From positions 62,001 through 126,000 of the forward strand of contig CAKQLF010000004.1 in assembly GCA_934254585.1 (NCBI GenBank): DNA of 64,000 nt, in the 5' to 3' direction. The translations under genes were made by a program, and so were the position numbers. How positions within the stretch are numbered: position 1 is the stretch's first letter; every line of letters begins with the position of its first letter. Positions 1 through 9,412 of the stretch are shown piece by piece. Origin of the DNA: an uncultured Alphaproteobacteria bacterium (GTDB lineage: Bacteria > Pseudomonadota > Alphaproteobacteria > RF32 > CAG-239). A model generated the notes under the pieces. That model was not told the origin of the DNA. It did not search any database and saw only the letters and a list, made by a program, of their open reading frames with translations.

Positions 1-310
1 CCGCGGTCAATGTCAAACCGTTATCTTCTTCCGCAACCCGCAAGCTCAGCTTGAAGATTACGCCAACTGGAATTTGACGCAAAGTGAATTGGACTTTATT
101 TTTGGTAAAACCTATCGTGATTTTCCATACGCCATTTTGTTGTCGCGTCCGGTAACCGGTGAATCGGTTATTCTTGATGTGAACTTGGGCGGTTTGGGTA
201 AATATCTACGGGTTTACAACTCCGGCCGTAAGAACGTTCTTTTGGTGCAACAGCTGATAAAAGAATATGGCGAAGATGGATTTGTTACAAAATATTTAAA
301 TATTGCCTAG
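1..310 (+). CDS. VirB4/DotO(IcmB)-like T4SS ATPase, C-terminal fragment
   Basis: The reading frame is open from base 2, so the gene begins before the window; only about 102 C-terminal residues are present. They carry the pattern NPQAQLEDYANW..LTQSELDFI, which resembles the C-terminal lobe of VirB4-family secretion ATPases (a strand, then N-P, then acidic residues, then a short L-x-x-x-E-x-x-x-I helix). DotO/IcmB is the VirB4 homologue of Dot/Icm systems, and in Legionella icmB lies in the same cluster as the icmL-icmK-icmE genes, which also follow here. The Walker motifs lie outside the window, so the assignment rests on the C-terminal pattern and on context. It would be a cytoplasmic, inner-membrane-associated ATPase powering secretion. 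Confidence 0.6.
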   Translation, partial: RGQCQTVIFFRNPQAQLEDYANWNLTQSELDFIFGKTYRDFPYAILLSRPVTGESVILDVNLGGLGKYLRVYNSGRKNVLLVQQLIKEYGEDGFVTKYLNIA

Positions 311-385
311 GTTTTTCAAAAAGTATTCACTTTTAGCAAAAAATAAGGTACAATTTAAGAAAATAAAGATTTTGAGGAGGCTATT

Positions 386-1141
386 ATGAGAAAATCAACA
401 ACAAAAAAATGTATGTTATGGTTTTTAAGCCTCTTTTTGCTTGGTTTCTGCGGAAATTGTTTTGCTTTTCCTCTGCCGACATTAGACATTAAACGTATCG
501 GGCAATCACTTAAACAGACTAAATTGATGGTTGATCAATATAAGCAAGAAGTTGAAAGCAATTTGCAGATTGTTAAACAAATTCAAAATGGCGGATACGC
601 GGCGGCGGCCGGCGCGTTGTTCGGAAAAATTTCAAACGGCGATTATGATCGTTTCGGCTCAATGTATCAGGACCTTAGTGCCAATCTGAAAACCGGTGCT
701 TTGGAAACAAAAGCTGTTTTTGCTAATAAAGAGTATAGAAAAGAAATCAATAAAGAGCTGGCAGAAGAAGATGCAAAGCGTAAAGAGGCTGCCGCAGAAC
801 AAGCTAAAGCGGCTGCCGGTAAATTAACGGATAGTAATGTTGAATCCTATAAAGAGAGTAAATGGAAAAAGTCGTATAACTGGATTAAAAGCCACGGTAA
901 CCAGTTAAGCAGTATAACCAGCGGTGTTTCATCATCAATTGAAAAGGGCGGTAATATTATTTCTGTCGGCAAAAATATTTATGATTCCAGTGCCGCCGAT
1001 GCCGCTAAAGATATTTATGAAGAAGAGTCTGATAAAGCAGCCGAGCGTAAAAAACAAGAAGAAGCCAGAAAAGCGGCTATAGAAGAAACTAACCGCAAAA
1101 TACAGGAAAATCTCGATAAAATGAATGAAAAGTTTAAGTAA
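386..1141 (+). CDS. exported coiled-coil protein of the T4SS operon, VirB5/TrbJ-like in layout
   Basis: A 251-aa protein with a Sec signal peptide (Lys-rich start, hydrophobic 11-25, cleavage after CFA near residue 28). The mature start FPLPTLDIKRIGQSL followed by helices resembles the layout of VirB5/TrbJ minor-pilus proteins, but I see no decisive motif. Residues about 120-150 and 210-250 are Ala/Glu/Lys-rich and likely coiled coil. The start has a strong GAGGAGG ribosome site. It lies 75 nt after the VirB4-like gene and is the first of five consecutive exported proteins in the operon. A periplasmic or surface component is inferred from position and signal peptide only. Confidence 0.55.
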   Translation: MRKSTTKKCMLWFLSLFLLGFCGNCFAFPLPTLDIKRIGQSLKQTKLMVDQYKQEVESNLQIVKQIQNGGYAAAAGALFGKISNGDYDRFGSMYQDLSANLKTGALETKAVFANKEYRKEINKELAEEDAKRKEAAAEQAKAAAGKLTDSNVESYKESKWKKSYNWIKSHGNQLSSITSGVSSSIEKGGNIISVGKNIYDSSAADAAKDIYEEESDKAAERKKQEEARKAAIEETNRKIQENLDKMNEKFK

Positions 1142-1203
1142 GGCATTGAATTAAACGAGCGGTAAGGAACTAAGATATCAGAACTAAATAGGAGAGCAAT
1201 AAA

Positions 1204-2550
1204 ATGAAAATACAACATAAAATCGGGAAAACTTTAGTAGTTGCCGTCCTATTTTCGGCATTTTGCGCGTGTTCCGCCAAAGCTCAAACTATGTGGGAAT
1301 CTTATGGCACCACAACCACCACCGAAAAAAACTCTAAAGGTGAGGTTACTACCACCACGACAGTTTCAGAAAATTTGGCTTCGTCAAAAAAATCGGGTTC
1401 TACAAGCGGTGGTTCGTCCGGTTCTACAAGCAGAGGAAGTTCGGGCACATCTTCAAGTGCAAGCAATTCTGCTGATAAAACAGGTTCGTCGTCATCTGAA
1501 AAAAAAGATGAATTTTCCGGAGTGTATAATTCCAGTCAGATAATACCTAATGAAATGGCTATTTTTTGCGAAGTAAGCGGAGAAGATTTTTTGAAAGAAG
1601 CTTCAAAACGCAACGCTTGCATCAATAAAATTGCTCTCAAGATAAACAACAAAGATTCAACCATCCGAAACGAGGGAATAACCGAATACGGATACATTAA
1701 ATATGCCGAACTGAAAACAATGATGGGACAGGCTACAACTAAAAACGCTTCAATTGCTAACTATCAGGAAGTTCAAAATAGCGTGGGCAAGGCCATCAGC
1801 GACACCAAAACCGAGCACGAAGACAATGTGGGAATAGCCAGCTCCGTAAGCGTAAGCACCGATGTTATTAATACAATGCGTGATTTGTTGGTTGAGCGAT
1901 TGAAATATGAGGCAATTAGCGGTATAGCCTCCATAGATCCGGAAGTGATAAAAGAAATTGAGGCCAACGGCGAAGCGACGCCTGAGGAAAAGCAAAAAGG
2001 AGGTGGCAGTATCTCCTCCGCAACTGAAACCAGCGATTCGACAGAAATTACCTATACTGTTGAAAATCCTAAAACAACCGAGTGGAGATATAAAAGCGAA
2101 AATAAATGCGAACGCGAAGTTTGCACCGGTGAAGGCGATGATATTACAAACTTGCAGTGCACAACTCAGTCCGAGTCTTGTCCTGACGGCACTTATATTG
2201 CTTCAGAAGGCACTGTGATTTGCTTATCCGGAAATTGCAACCTGATTAAAGATGAGGACATTTCCGATGATATTCCGTGTGAAAACAGCTCATTAACCGA
2301 AATCAGCGGATATCGTTTAGTCAAATTATCAGAAGGTATATGTAACGATGGCACAAAAGAGGTCAAATGTCCGGATGGAAGATATAAAGTTGGTGACCAG
2401 AATGTTGCTTGCAGCAATGGCGTTTGTTCCGGTTGTTTAGATGAAGTTGTTATAACAGCGTCAAAAACTTCGGAAAATACTTCATCTGCAGACTCGTCAA
2501 AAAGCAGTAGCGGCGACAAATCAAAACGCTTTAGTAATTTCAAGATATGA
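1204..2550 (+). CDS. exported Ser/Thr-rich protein with duplicated Cys-rich C-terminus
   Basis: A 448-aa protein with a signal peptide (cleavage probably after AKA at about residue 27). Residues about 35-105 are a low-complexity Ser/Thr/Gly linker. The C-terminal third contains twelve cysteines, with a duplicated module CPDG-[TR]-Y-x7/8-C-x3-C near residues 325-350 and 390-415. Such spacing suggests disulfide-bonded extracytoplasmic mini-domains. An AGGAGA site precedes the ATG. The family is not recognised. Its position between other signal-peptide genes of the secretion operon suggests a periplasmic or surface-exposed part of, or substrate for, the apparatus (inference). Confidence 0.55.
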   Translation: MKIQHKIGKTLVVAVLFSAFCACSAKAQTMWESYGTTTTTEKNSKGEVTTTTTVSENLASSKKSGSTSGGSSGSTSRGSSGTSSSASNSADKTGSSSSEKKDEFSGVYNSSQIIPNEMAIFCEVSGEDFLKEASKRNACINKIALKINNKDSTIRNEGITEYGYIKYAELKTMMGQATTKNASIANYQEVQNSVGKAISDTKTEHEDNVGIASSVSVSTDVINTMRDLLVERLKYEAISGIASIDPEVIKEIEANGEATPEEKQKGGGSISSATETSDSTEITYTVENPKTTEWRYKSENKCEREVCTGEGDDITNLQCTTQSESCPDGTYIASEGTVICLSGNCNLIKDEDISDDIPCENSSLTEISGYRLVKLSEGICNDGTKEVKCPDGRYKVGDQNVACSNGVCSGCLDEVVITASKTSENTSSADSSKSSSGDKSKRFSNFKI

Positions 2551-2586
2551 GTTTGTTAAAGCCAAATGGAACTGGGGAGAAGAGAT

Positions 2587-4101
2587 ATGTTGAAAAAAAT
2601 AGCAATAATATGCGGTGCTTTTCTAGCTCTGTTTCCTTGTGTTTCCAAAGCTGATTTTGACCCGACAACTATAATTCAGGATAAAATAGTTATAGTAAAC
2701 GAGGAAATGAATAAGATTCTTAAAGAAAAAACCGGCTTTGAATTGGAGCTGCAAGAATTAGTCAACAATCGTAAGGCTTTTACCGCCAAAGTAAAAAACG
2801 GCTTGAAAGCTTATGCAATGGACAAGGCAATGGCTTACGGCAGCAAAATTAAGGTAAAGCAAGTCACTCTCAGCGGTTTAGGCGAGAAAATAAAAGGTGA
2901 CCGCAGTAATCCGGAGTTGGAAAAAGCTTTAGGTAAAAAAATTACTCGTAAAAAACGCCAAAGCGGCGATGTTTTGAAAACACGTAAGCAGCTGAATCTT
3001 ATTAACAATATGCAGGTTGAAAACGTGGCGGCGATGTATGCCAATGCTTTAGTTGAACGCCGTGCGGTTATAGACGAGGGAAATGATATAGAAGAAGAGG
3101 AAAAAACAGAACTGGAAGATCTTACAACGGTTACAAGTGCTTATAAAGCCGTAAGTTTGCGCGCAAATAGCCGTTGGAACCAGATTCTTAAAGCCCAATC
3201 TTCATATTACACACAGCTTGCCGCAACTGAAATGGTTAACTTGCGAGTTATGGAATCGGTCGATGAAGATAATAATCAGGCTCAAAGCGGAGGAGGTTAT
3301 AGTCAGGACGGCGAAGATAACCAAGATGGTGATGCCGGTCAAGACGGCAGTACGACAGCGGAAAATGATGATTCCGATATGTCTTTGACCGACCTTTACA
3401 AAAAAGGCAAAAACACATACAATGATGTGTCAAAAGGAAATTACAGCGGTGCGTTGGGAGATATTGCCGAGGGTGCCGGAGGTTTGGGCTATGGCGATGC
3501 CGCCGGTTATGTTTCCGATGCCAAAAAGGCTTATGATACCGGTAAAAGTGCCGCAGACAATGTTTCCCGAGGCAATTGGTCGGGTGTGGCTAACGATATT
3601 GCCGGAGGTTCTGCTGACTTGGGTGGCAAATATGGTGATGAGGGGGCTAAAGAAGTTCTCGCCGGCGTGAAATCAGCTACTGAAACAGGCGGGCGCGCGT
3701 ATAATAACGCGGTAAGCGGTAATTACGGGGCAGCTATGGGTGATGTTGTAGACGGAGCGGCAAATGCAATGGGCGATAAGCTTGATGATAAGACGAAAAA
3801 TATCTTGAGCGGAGCATCTTCTGGACTTAATTCCGCTGATAAAGTTTCTGATTCTATCAGCAACGGAAATTGGAAAGGTGCAGTAAGCGGAGCCGTTTCC
3901 GGTGCCGGAAAAGCGGCAAGCCAAGGCTTGGGCGGTGGTACGGGCAGCAAAGTTGCCGACGATGCTGCTCACAATGTGAACACCGGTATAAATGCAACGA
4001 CCAATGCGATTGATAATTTTGGAAATGGCAATACCGTTGACGGACTTATGGATTTAGTTGACGGTATGAGCAACTTGCAAGACACCACCGGAAAAGATTA
4101 A
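2587..4101 (+). CDS. exported protein with about five ~45-50-residue Gly/Ala/Asn repeats
   Basis: I start at 2587 rather than the upstream ATG at 2566 because GGGGAGAAGAG sits just before 2587 and the resulting N-terminus MLKKIAIICGAFLALFPCVSKA is a clean signal peptide; this gives 504 aa. Residues about 30-225 are helical and charged. From about residue 270 to the end there are about five degenerate repeats with core V-S-x-G-N-[YW]-x-G-A-x-x-D-[IV]-x-x-G-A, rich in Gly, Ala, Asp and Asn. Similar small-residue repeats occur in secreted and surface proteins. The family is not recognised. The gene is 18 nt upstream of the next exported protein, so co-transcription is likely. Confidence 0.55.
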   Translation: MLKKIAIICGAFLALFPCVSKADFDPTTIIQDKIVIVNEEMNKILKEKTGFELELQELVNNRKAFTAKVKNGLKAYAMDKAMAYGSKIKVKQVTLSGLGEKIKGDRSNPELEKALGKKITRKKRQSGDVLKTRKQLNLINNMQVENVAAMYANALVERRAVIDEGNDIEEEEKTELEDLTTVTSAYKAVSLRANSRWNQILKAQSSYYTQLAATEMVNLRVMESVDEDNNQAQSGGGYSQDGEDNQDGDAGQDGSTTAENDDSDMSLTDLYKKGKNTYNDVSKGNYSGALGDIAEGAGGLGYGDAAGYVSDAKKAYDTGKSAADNVSRGNWSGVANDIAGGSADLGGKYGDEGAKEVLAGVKSATETGGRAYNNAVSGNYGAAMGDVVDGAANAMGDKLDDKTKNILSGASSGLNSADKVSDSISNGNWKGAVSGAVSGAGKAASQGLGGGTGSKVADDAAHNVNTGINATTNAIDNFGNGNTVDGLMDLVDGMSNLQDTTGKD

Positions 4102-4119
4102 GCGAGAAAGGAGAAAATA

Positions 4120-5358
4120 ATGAAAAAAAGTTTACAAAAAATCCTTGCTCTGCTGTTTATGGGGTGCTTGCTTTATAGTCCGAACGCACAGGCTATTTCT
4201 AAGTTGGATTTCTTTACTCACGCTGAAGAGGCCGGCAAGCGTGTGCAAAAAGTAAAACAGAAATGGGAAGAAAAATATAACAAAGCAATGGCGGATTTGC
4301 ACGAAAAAGTGCTGAAAGCCACAGGTGCTGAGGGTGCGGCAATATATGACGCATTTATGGAAAAAAATTTCAAAAATCTGGAAGAGTTCGGAAAAAATGT
4401 CAAGTACCAAGTTATGTCCGGAGACTTTAACCTTGCGAGCAATCTGAAAAATTTGACTAAGGATTATGATAAGTTAAAAGTTGAATTTGAGGCGGCGAGC
4501 GGAGCCGCGCGCAACTATGCAAAATCACAGGCTGAAGAGCGCAGTAAAAAAGAAGAAGAAATAAGCAAGCGTCTTTTAGAGCTAAACGCCGAATTAAAAC
4601 TTCCTTCAACCGAATCTGATGCGGACAGAAAGGAAGAAATAGCCAAGGAAATAGCTGATTTATCCGCTCAAAAAGAAGAGCTGGCTTCCGGACAAGCCAG
4701 ACGCAATGAACAACAGGAAGCTGCCGAAAAGCGTGCAAAAGAAATAGGCGACAAGTTTTTAAAGGTTAAAAATCAACTATCTGAACTTACGATGAAAGAG
4801 AAGATGAACAAGGCGGTGGATTCGCTGTTTGGTGAAAGTGACGAAAAAGAAGAGCAAGAAGAAACAAAAGAGTTGTATGCGGCTGATATTAATGAGTTCT
4901 TTTTGGGAAAATATGAATATCAGAGTTCGGAAAACATATCAAGAGTTCAAAAGAAACGCCAAAAGGAATTTTATGCCGCTTTGCTGAATTTGATGAAAGT
5001 TGTAACAGAAAACAGCGTGGACAGCAGAACCATATATGAAAAAAATGTGACCTATACTGATGCCACCACGCAGGTTGACGGGCTATTCGGCGGAATGTCT
5101 ATGAAAATTGGCGCGGACATTCAAAAAGCCAAAGTTGCGGCGCGTTATATGGAATTGTTGCTGGCGGAAATGAGATATAATGCAATGAGCGAGATTATAA
5201 GATGGAATGATAAATATAAACTGAGAGATTACAAAAAAGATTACTCAACTCTTAATCTTGACGACTATATATTGAAAAAAGGCAATTTGTTAGATGATGC
5301 TAAAGAAAGTATTACCGGTGGAATCCAAAAAGGTTTAGACAGTTGGGGCGGTTTCTAA
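4120..5358 (+). CDS. exported coiled-coil protein
   Basis: A 412-aa protein with a signal peptide ending near NAQA (residue about 25). Residues 125-245 are strongly charged (E/K/R/A heptads) and almost certainly coiled coil; the C-terminal 150 residues are helical without low complexity. An AAAGGAG site lies before the ATG. No catalytic motif is visible and the family is not recognised. It is the fourth of five exported proteins between the VirB4-like gene and the VirB8/DotI-like genes, spaced by 13-20 nt, so it is presumably a periplasmic structural or accessory component of the same system (inference). Confidence 0.55.
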   Translation: MKKSLQKILALLFMGCLLYSPNAQAISKLDFFTHAEEAGKRVQKVKQKWEEKYNKAMADLHEKVLKATGAEGAAIYDAFMEKNFKNLEEFGKNVKYQVMSGDFNLASNLKNLTKDYDKLKVEFEAASGAARNYAKSQAEERSKKEEEISKRLLELNAELKLPSTESDADRKEEIAKEIADLSAQKEELASGQARRNEQQEAAEKRAKEIGDKFLKVKNQLSELTMKEKMNKAVDSLFGESDEKEEQEETKELYAADINEFFLGKYEYQSSENISRVQKKRQKEFYAALLNLMKVVTENSVDSRTIYEKNVTYTDATTQVDGLFGGMSMKIGADIQKAKVAARYMELLLAEMRYNAMSEIIRWNDKYKLRDYKKDYSTLNLDDYILKKGNLLDDAKESITGGIQKGLDSWGGF

Positions 5359-5371
5359 AAGGAGCAAAAAA

Positions 5372-8300
5372 ATGAGAAAAATTATAACATTCTTAATATT
5401 TATGAGCAGTTTATTGCTTGGCTCTAAGACAAATGCCGCAATTCTTCCGGATTATACACCGCTTATGCCGTTTGCTCCACAGCTTTGCTTTCAGTGCACT
5501 CCGGCCACAATCGGCACGGTTACCGCTGTTCTTTCTCAGCTGCCGGAAATGGAGAAAAAATTTGAAGGTATGCAGTCTGCCACAAAAGATTTAAAATCGT
5601 TGTCAAAATATCCCGTTGAGTTTGGAAAAACTAAACTTAATGATTTAAGACAAAAATATACATCTCGCAAAAAGGTGGTTTCACATTCTCGAACAATTGA
5701 AGATTGCAATATTGCCGGAAATATTGAAGATGATGCCAAAGTAAAAGAAGCTTTTGTTTCACTGTTTTTGCAATATCCTTCAAAAGATAAAAAAACTAAG
5801 AAAAAATATAAAGAGAAGGGTGAACAGTTTTTAATGGATACCACAATGGAAATGTATATTGCGGCTCGGGAAATGAGTATGGAATTAGATACTATGTTGG
5901 CCGAGCTGAACACAATTGAGAAGTGTTTGGTTGCCGGTGAAAAATGTGATGAACTCGGTATGAATGACCAAAATTGTCAAAAAAGTGATTCCGAAGATAA
6001 AATGTGTATGTGGCGCAATGCTTTGTCTGCTGTGCGGATATATGATAAAATTATGCGCTATAACGTGTTTTTGACAGAGCTGAATGCCGAATATAAGGCA
6101 GCACACAGCATAGACAATATTGCAAAAATAAAAGAATATGAGCGTATAAATAAAGAGGAAAAAGAAAGTTCGTTAATTGAACCGTATTTTGATAAAACGG
6201 AGAAGATTGCTTCATTCAAAAAAGTTGAAGAAATGTCGTTTGCTCTGCTTAATAAGAATTTTGAGATGCTTGACAAAGCCAAAGGCGTTGTTTCTCCCGT
6301 TGAAGACAAAGAAGCAGAGTTTGAAAGTTTGAAAATAATATCAGAAACTAAGGAAAAATTAAACGAAGCTTTTCAGGCTCACAATTTTAAGCAGACTTTG
6401 CCGGAATATCGCAATATTTTCAAAAATTATAACGAAGTTGTCAACTATCACAACAAAACTCTGGAAAATTTGGCTATTTCTGAAGAATGTGTTACAAATT
6501 ATCTGTCAAAATATTATACAAACGGCATAAACAGTTGGACAGGAAACAACTGCAAACGTCAGGGAAGCAATTATGAATGTCATTATACGCCTGAAAAAAA
6601 GGTGGAAGACAAAACTCCGAGCATTGGAAAATATGATGTTTTTTGCGCTGATGACAAAAGTGTGAAATGCTATGTGATAGATGTTGAAAAAAAAGCAGAC
6701 AGCAGCGGAATTTTCGGTTGGTTGATGGCTTTACAAAGTGAGGCGCAAACGGCGGACTCTTTATCCGATGATGATATTTATATGAGTGAAGAACTTGACG
6801 TGTCCGAAGATAAAGTGATTACACCTTTATCCAAAATGAAACAAAACAGCAACAACAAATATAATAACGACAAAACCGGAAACAATGTTAAAGCTCTGAA
6901 AAAACCGTCAATGGAAGAGGATTTATATGCCGAATCTCGAGCAAACGCCTTGCTTAATTGGACTTTAGGCTCGCAAGTTTCCAAGATGATAAATCAAGAG
7001 GTTGTAAACAACAAAAGCGGATTTGGCACAACACGTTCAATAACTCCGTTGTGGAATGACCAGAAACGTTTTTATGATTTATATTTGAGTGGAAAATATG
7101 CAAACATTAAAAAATATTTGCAAGAGGCCTCTTTAGTAGACCCTTTGGCCAAGATTTCGCAAAAAATTAAGGAAAACAGCGGATTGGGCAACATTTTAAA
7201 TACGGCAACCGGTGAAATTGAAAATATAACTATGGCTCAGCGAAAAGGTGCTGAAAAGTATATTGCCGAATTGCTTAAATTAGATGAGAATAACTCACCT
7301 GAAATCTCGGAATTAGACAAGTTGTTGGCTGAGGAAAAAACTTCTTTAGAAACAATAAGAAATAACTATTTCAGTCAGCTGAACAGCTTAAAAACGCAAA
7401 AACAGAATATTTATAAAGAATTGGATACAAACAGCAATAATTTGAGTAAGGCTCGAGATATTGTCAATAATAACAATTCACAAATTGTCGGAGCTGATAA
7501 TAATTCGCCAAAGTCTGAGAACGCCATTGAAAGTGGAAAAACACTGGAACGAGGTACCGAAGCTTCACCGCGTCGCAAGGATTTTGAAAGCGATATTTCA
7601 AAAAATTCCGCTGAAAAGAAAAAAGCGGAAACCGAAAAAGCCGAAGCTGAAAAAAAGGTTGCTTTGTATCAAAGCAAAATTAATAACGGTCGAAAACAAT
7701 TAGAAGAAATAGATAACAAAATTAACGAGGCAAAATCAGCGTACGTCAAATCATATTATGATAAAGAGTTGGAGTATAAACTAAAAATAGAAGAAGCAGT
7801 TAAGGATTCGGAAAACAGCAAATTAAAGAGCAGTGTTAAAAAGATTGTCAGTGAAAACGAAATTGTAAACTATTCTGATCTTGTTCTGCAATTGCTGCGT
7901 CAATATGCCGTTAGTTTGGTTGATGAAACCTATCAAAAGCAGTTGGCTTTGGGAGACAGATTGTATTATTCGCAAAGTGGTAAAATTATTGCGGAAAACC
8001 ATCAGGAAATGCTGAATAAATTAAAAAACATTACTTTTGATGATTTGTTGGCCGACAACGAACTTGCCGGACAGTTGAAGAAAATCCCGATGGCAAAAGA
8101 ACTTTTCGCCCAGATTTCCGATGTCTTTGTTTCTGTTCTAGATGGAAAAGATGTGCCGGATACCGACTATTTTGTGGGTTTGGTTGCCAAAGAGCGTGAC
8201 TTAACCACACCAAAGGCTCCGGTTACGTTCAGCTCCGCCCCGTTGCGCGAAGTTTTTCACTTTGACCTCGAAGATTATGACGCTGTACTTAAATATTATA

Positions 8301-9394
8301 AGAATGGAGTTAACAGTTTTCCGAAAAATAACAAGGAAGTGACGCTTATTGGCAACAGTTTGTTAGACAGTGGTTTAGATTTACCGGAGATTTGGCGGAT
8401 TGTATTGAAATATCGGCCGTTTGTGGAGCAAAATATTGATTTTGACAAGTTTTTCCACAGTCACGGCAATCCGCAGGCTGTGTTCCGCGCGTCAGGAATT
8501 TATCCGTGCAAACTCTCGGGAGGAGATTATGTTACTGCGGCTCAAATCGGATATCGTAAAGCGAAAGCCTTACCAGATAGCAAAAATTGTGTGACTCTGG
8601 CGAAAAACGGAAAATATATTATAGATGATGAAGCCAATGTCGGTTTTCGCTCATATATTGACAATGACGTTGAAGACACCTCTACTTGGGCAGAAAGCAG
8701 TGAATTGGGACAAATTATGGATTATATGGAAGAAGTCAAAGTTATTTCTTCACGTCCGGTAATGTTGACCCAAAAAATAGGACGATTGACTTTTACTCCG
8801 GCAATGCAGAACGCCGCGTACAATATCAATAACAGCAATATAGGCGAAGATGGAAAGTCAAACGATGTCTATTATCACGATTTCCGTTTTATGTTTGATA
8901 AAAACCAATTTGGCAACTATCTTGATAATGTTGATGTTGAAAGAGCTGCGGCCGAAACTCTGGCAGAACAAAAAATTCAAATAGAGGATTTGCGTGAGAG
9001 CCTTAAAAATATGTTTGAACAGGTAGGCTATACTTTAAGCGATGATTTTGACCTGACAAACAGCGGAGATTATAAGCTGGCCGAAGAAGTGCTTAAAAAG
9101 CATAAGACGGCCAATTTACGCAGAGCCAAAGATTTGGTGGCATCAATTAAAGGTTCGGCGGAAATTGTTGAAACAAATAAGAAGTCACTTCTGCACAGTA
9201 TAGCGATTTTGGAAAAAGATAATAAAGAAATAGCTCAAGTTTCGCCGGATGACGATTTGGACGCTCTTTCCGAAAAAATTAAGAACGCGGCCGCAAATCA
9301 AGAGGTTTCAGACACTTATGAAAATGAAGGCAGCAAATCGATGAATAATAACACAAAACGGTTGCAAAAACCTTATTGTGCTGTTTATCCTTAA
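5372..9394 (+). CDS. giant exported coiled-coil protein (1340 aa)
   Basis: A 1340-aa protein with a signal peptide (cleavage near NAA, residue about 23) and a CxxC (C39, C42) at the mature N-terminus. Further cysteine pairs lie around residues 195-215 and 375-430. Residues about 640-880 form a long coiled coil with Glu/Lys/Asn heptads; the rest is mixed helical. The C-terminus contains another cysteine shortly before the end. No enzyme motif is visible. Its size and its place immediately before the VirB8/DotI-like gene suggest a long periplasm-spanning or extracellular component of the secretion machine. This is inference; the family is not recognised. Confidence 0.6.
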   Translation: MRKIITFLIFMSSLLLGSKTNAAILPDYTPLMPFAPQLCFQCTPATIGTVTAVLSQLPEMEKKFEGMQSATKDLKSLSKYPVEFGKTKLNDLRQKYTSRKKVVSHSRTIEDCNIAGNIEDDAKVKEAFVSLFLQYPSKDKKTKKKYKEKGEQFLMDTTMEMYIAAREMSMELDTMLAELNTIEKCLVAGEKCDELGMNDQNCQKSDSEDKMCMWRNALSAVRIYDKIMRYNVFLTELNAEYKAAHSIDNIAKIKEYERINKEEKESSLIEPYFDKTEKIASFKKVEEMSFALLNKNFEMLDKAKGVVSPVEDKEAEFESLKIISETKEKLNEAFQAHNFKQTLPEYRNIFKNYNEVVNYHNKTLENLAISEECVTNYLSKYYTNGINSWTGNNCKRQGSNYECHYTPEKKVEDKTPSIGKYDVFCADDKSVKCYVIDVEKKADSSGIFGWLMALQSEAQTADSLSDDDIYMSEELDVSEDKVITPLSKMKQNSNNKYNNDKTGNNVKALKKPSMEEDLYAESRANALLNWTLGSQVSKMINQEVVNNKSGFGTTRSITPLWNDQKRFYDLYLSGKYANIKKYLQEASLVDPLAKISQKIKENSGLGNILNTATGEIENITMAQRKGAEKYIAELLKLDENNSPEISELDKLLAEEKTSLETIRNNYFSQLNSLKTQKQNIYKELDTNSNNLSKARDIVNNNNSQIVGADNNSPKSENAIESGKTLERGTEASPRRKDFESDISKNSAEKKKAETEKAEAEKKVALYQSKINNGRKQLEEIDNKINEAKSAYVKSYYDKELEYKLKIEEAVKDSENSKLKSSVKKIVSENEIVNYSDLVLQLLRQYAVSLVDETYQKQLALGDRLYYSQSGKIIAENHQEMLNKLKNITFDDLLADNELAGQLKKIPMAKELFAQISDVFVSVLDGKDVPDTDYFVGLVAKERDLTTPKAPVTFSSAPLREVFHFDLEDYDAVLKYYKNGVNSFPKNNKEVTLIGNSLLDSGLDLPEIWRIVLKYRPFVEQNIDFDKFFHSHGNPQAVFRASGIYPCKLSGGDYVTAAQIGYRKAKALPDSKNCVTLAKNGKYIIDDEANVGFRSYIDNDVEDTSTWAESSELGQIMDYMEEVKVISSRPVMLTQKIGRLTFTPAMQNAAYNINNSNIGEDGKSNDVYYHDFRFMFDKNQFGNYLDNVDVERAAAETLAEQKIQIEDLRESLKNMFEQVGYTLSDDFDLTNSGDYKLAEEVLKKHKTANLRRAKDLVASIKGSAEIVETNKKSLLHSIAILEKDNKEIAQVSPDDDLDALSEKIKNAAANQEVSDTYENEGSKSMNNNTKRLQKPYCAVYP

Positions 9395-9412
9395 AAGAAG
9401 AGAAAGTATGCG

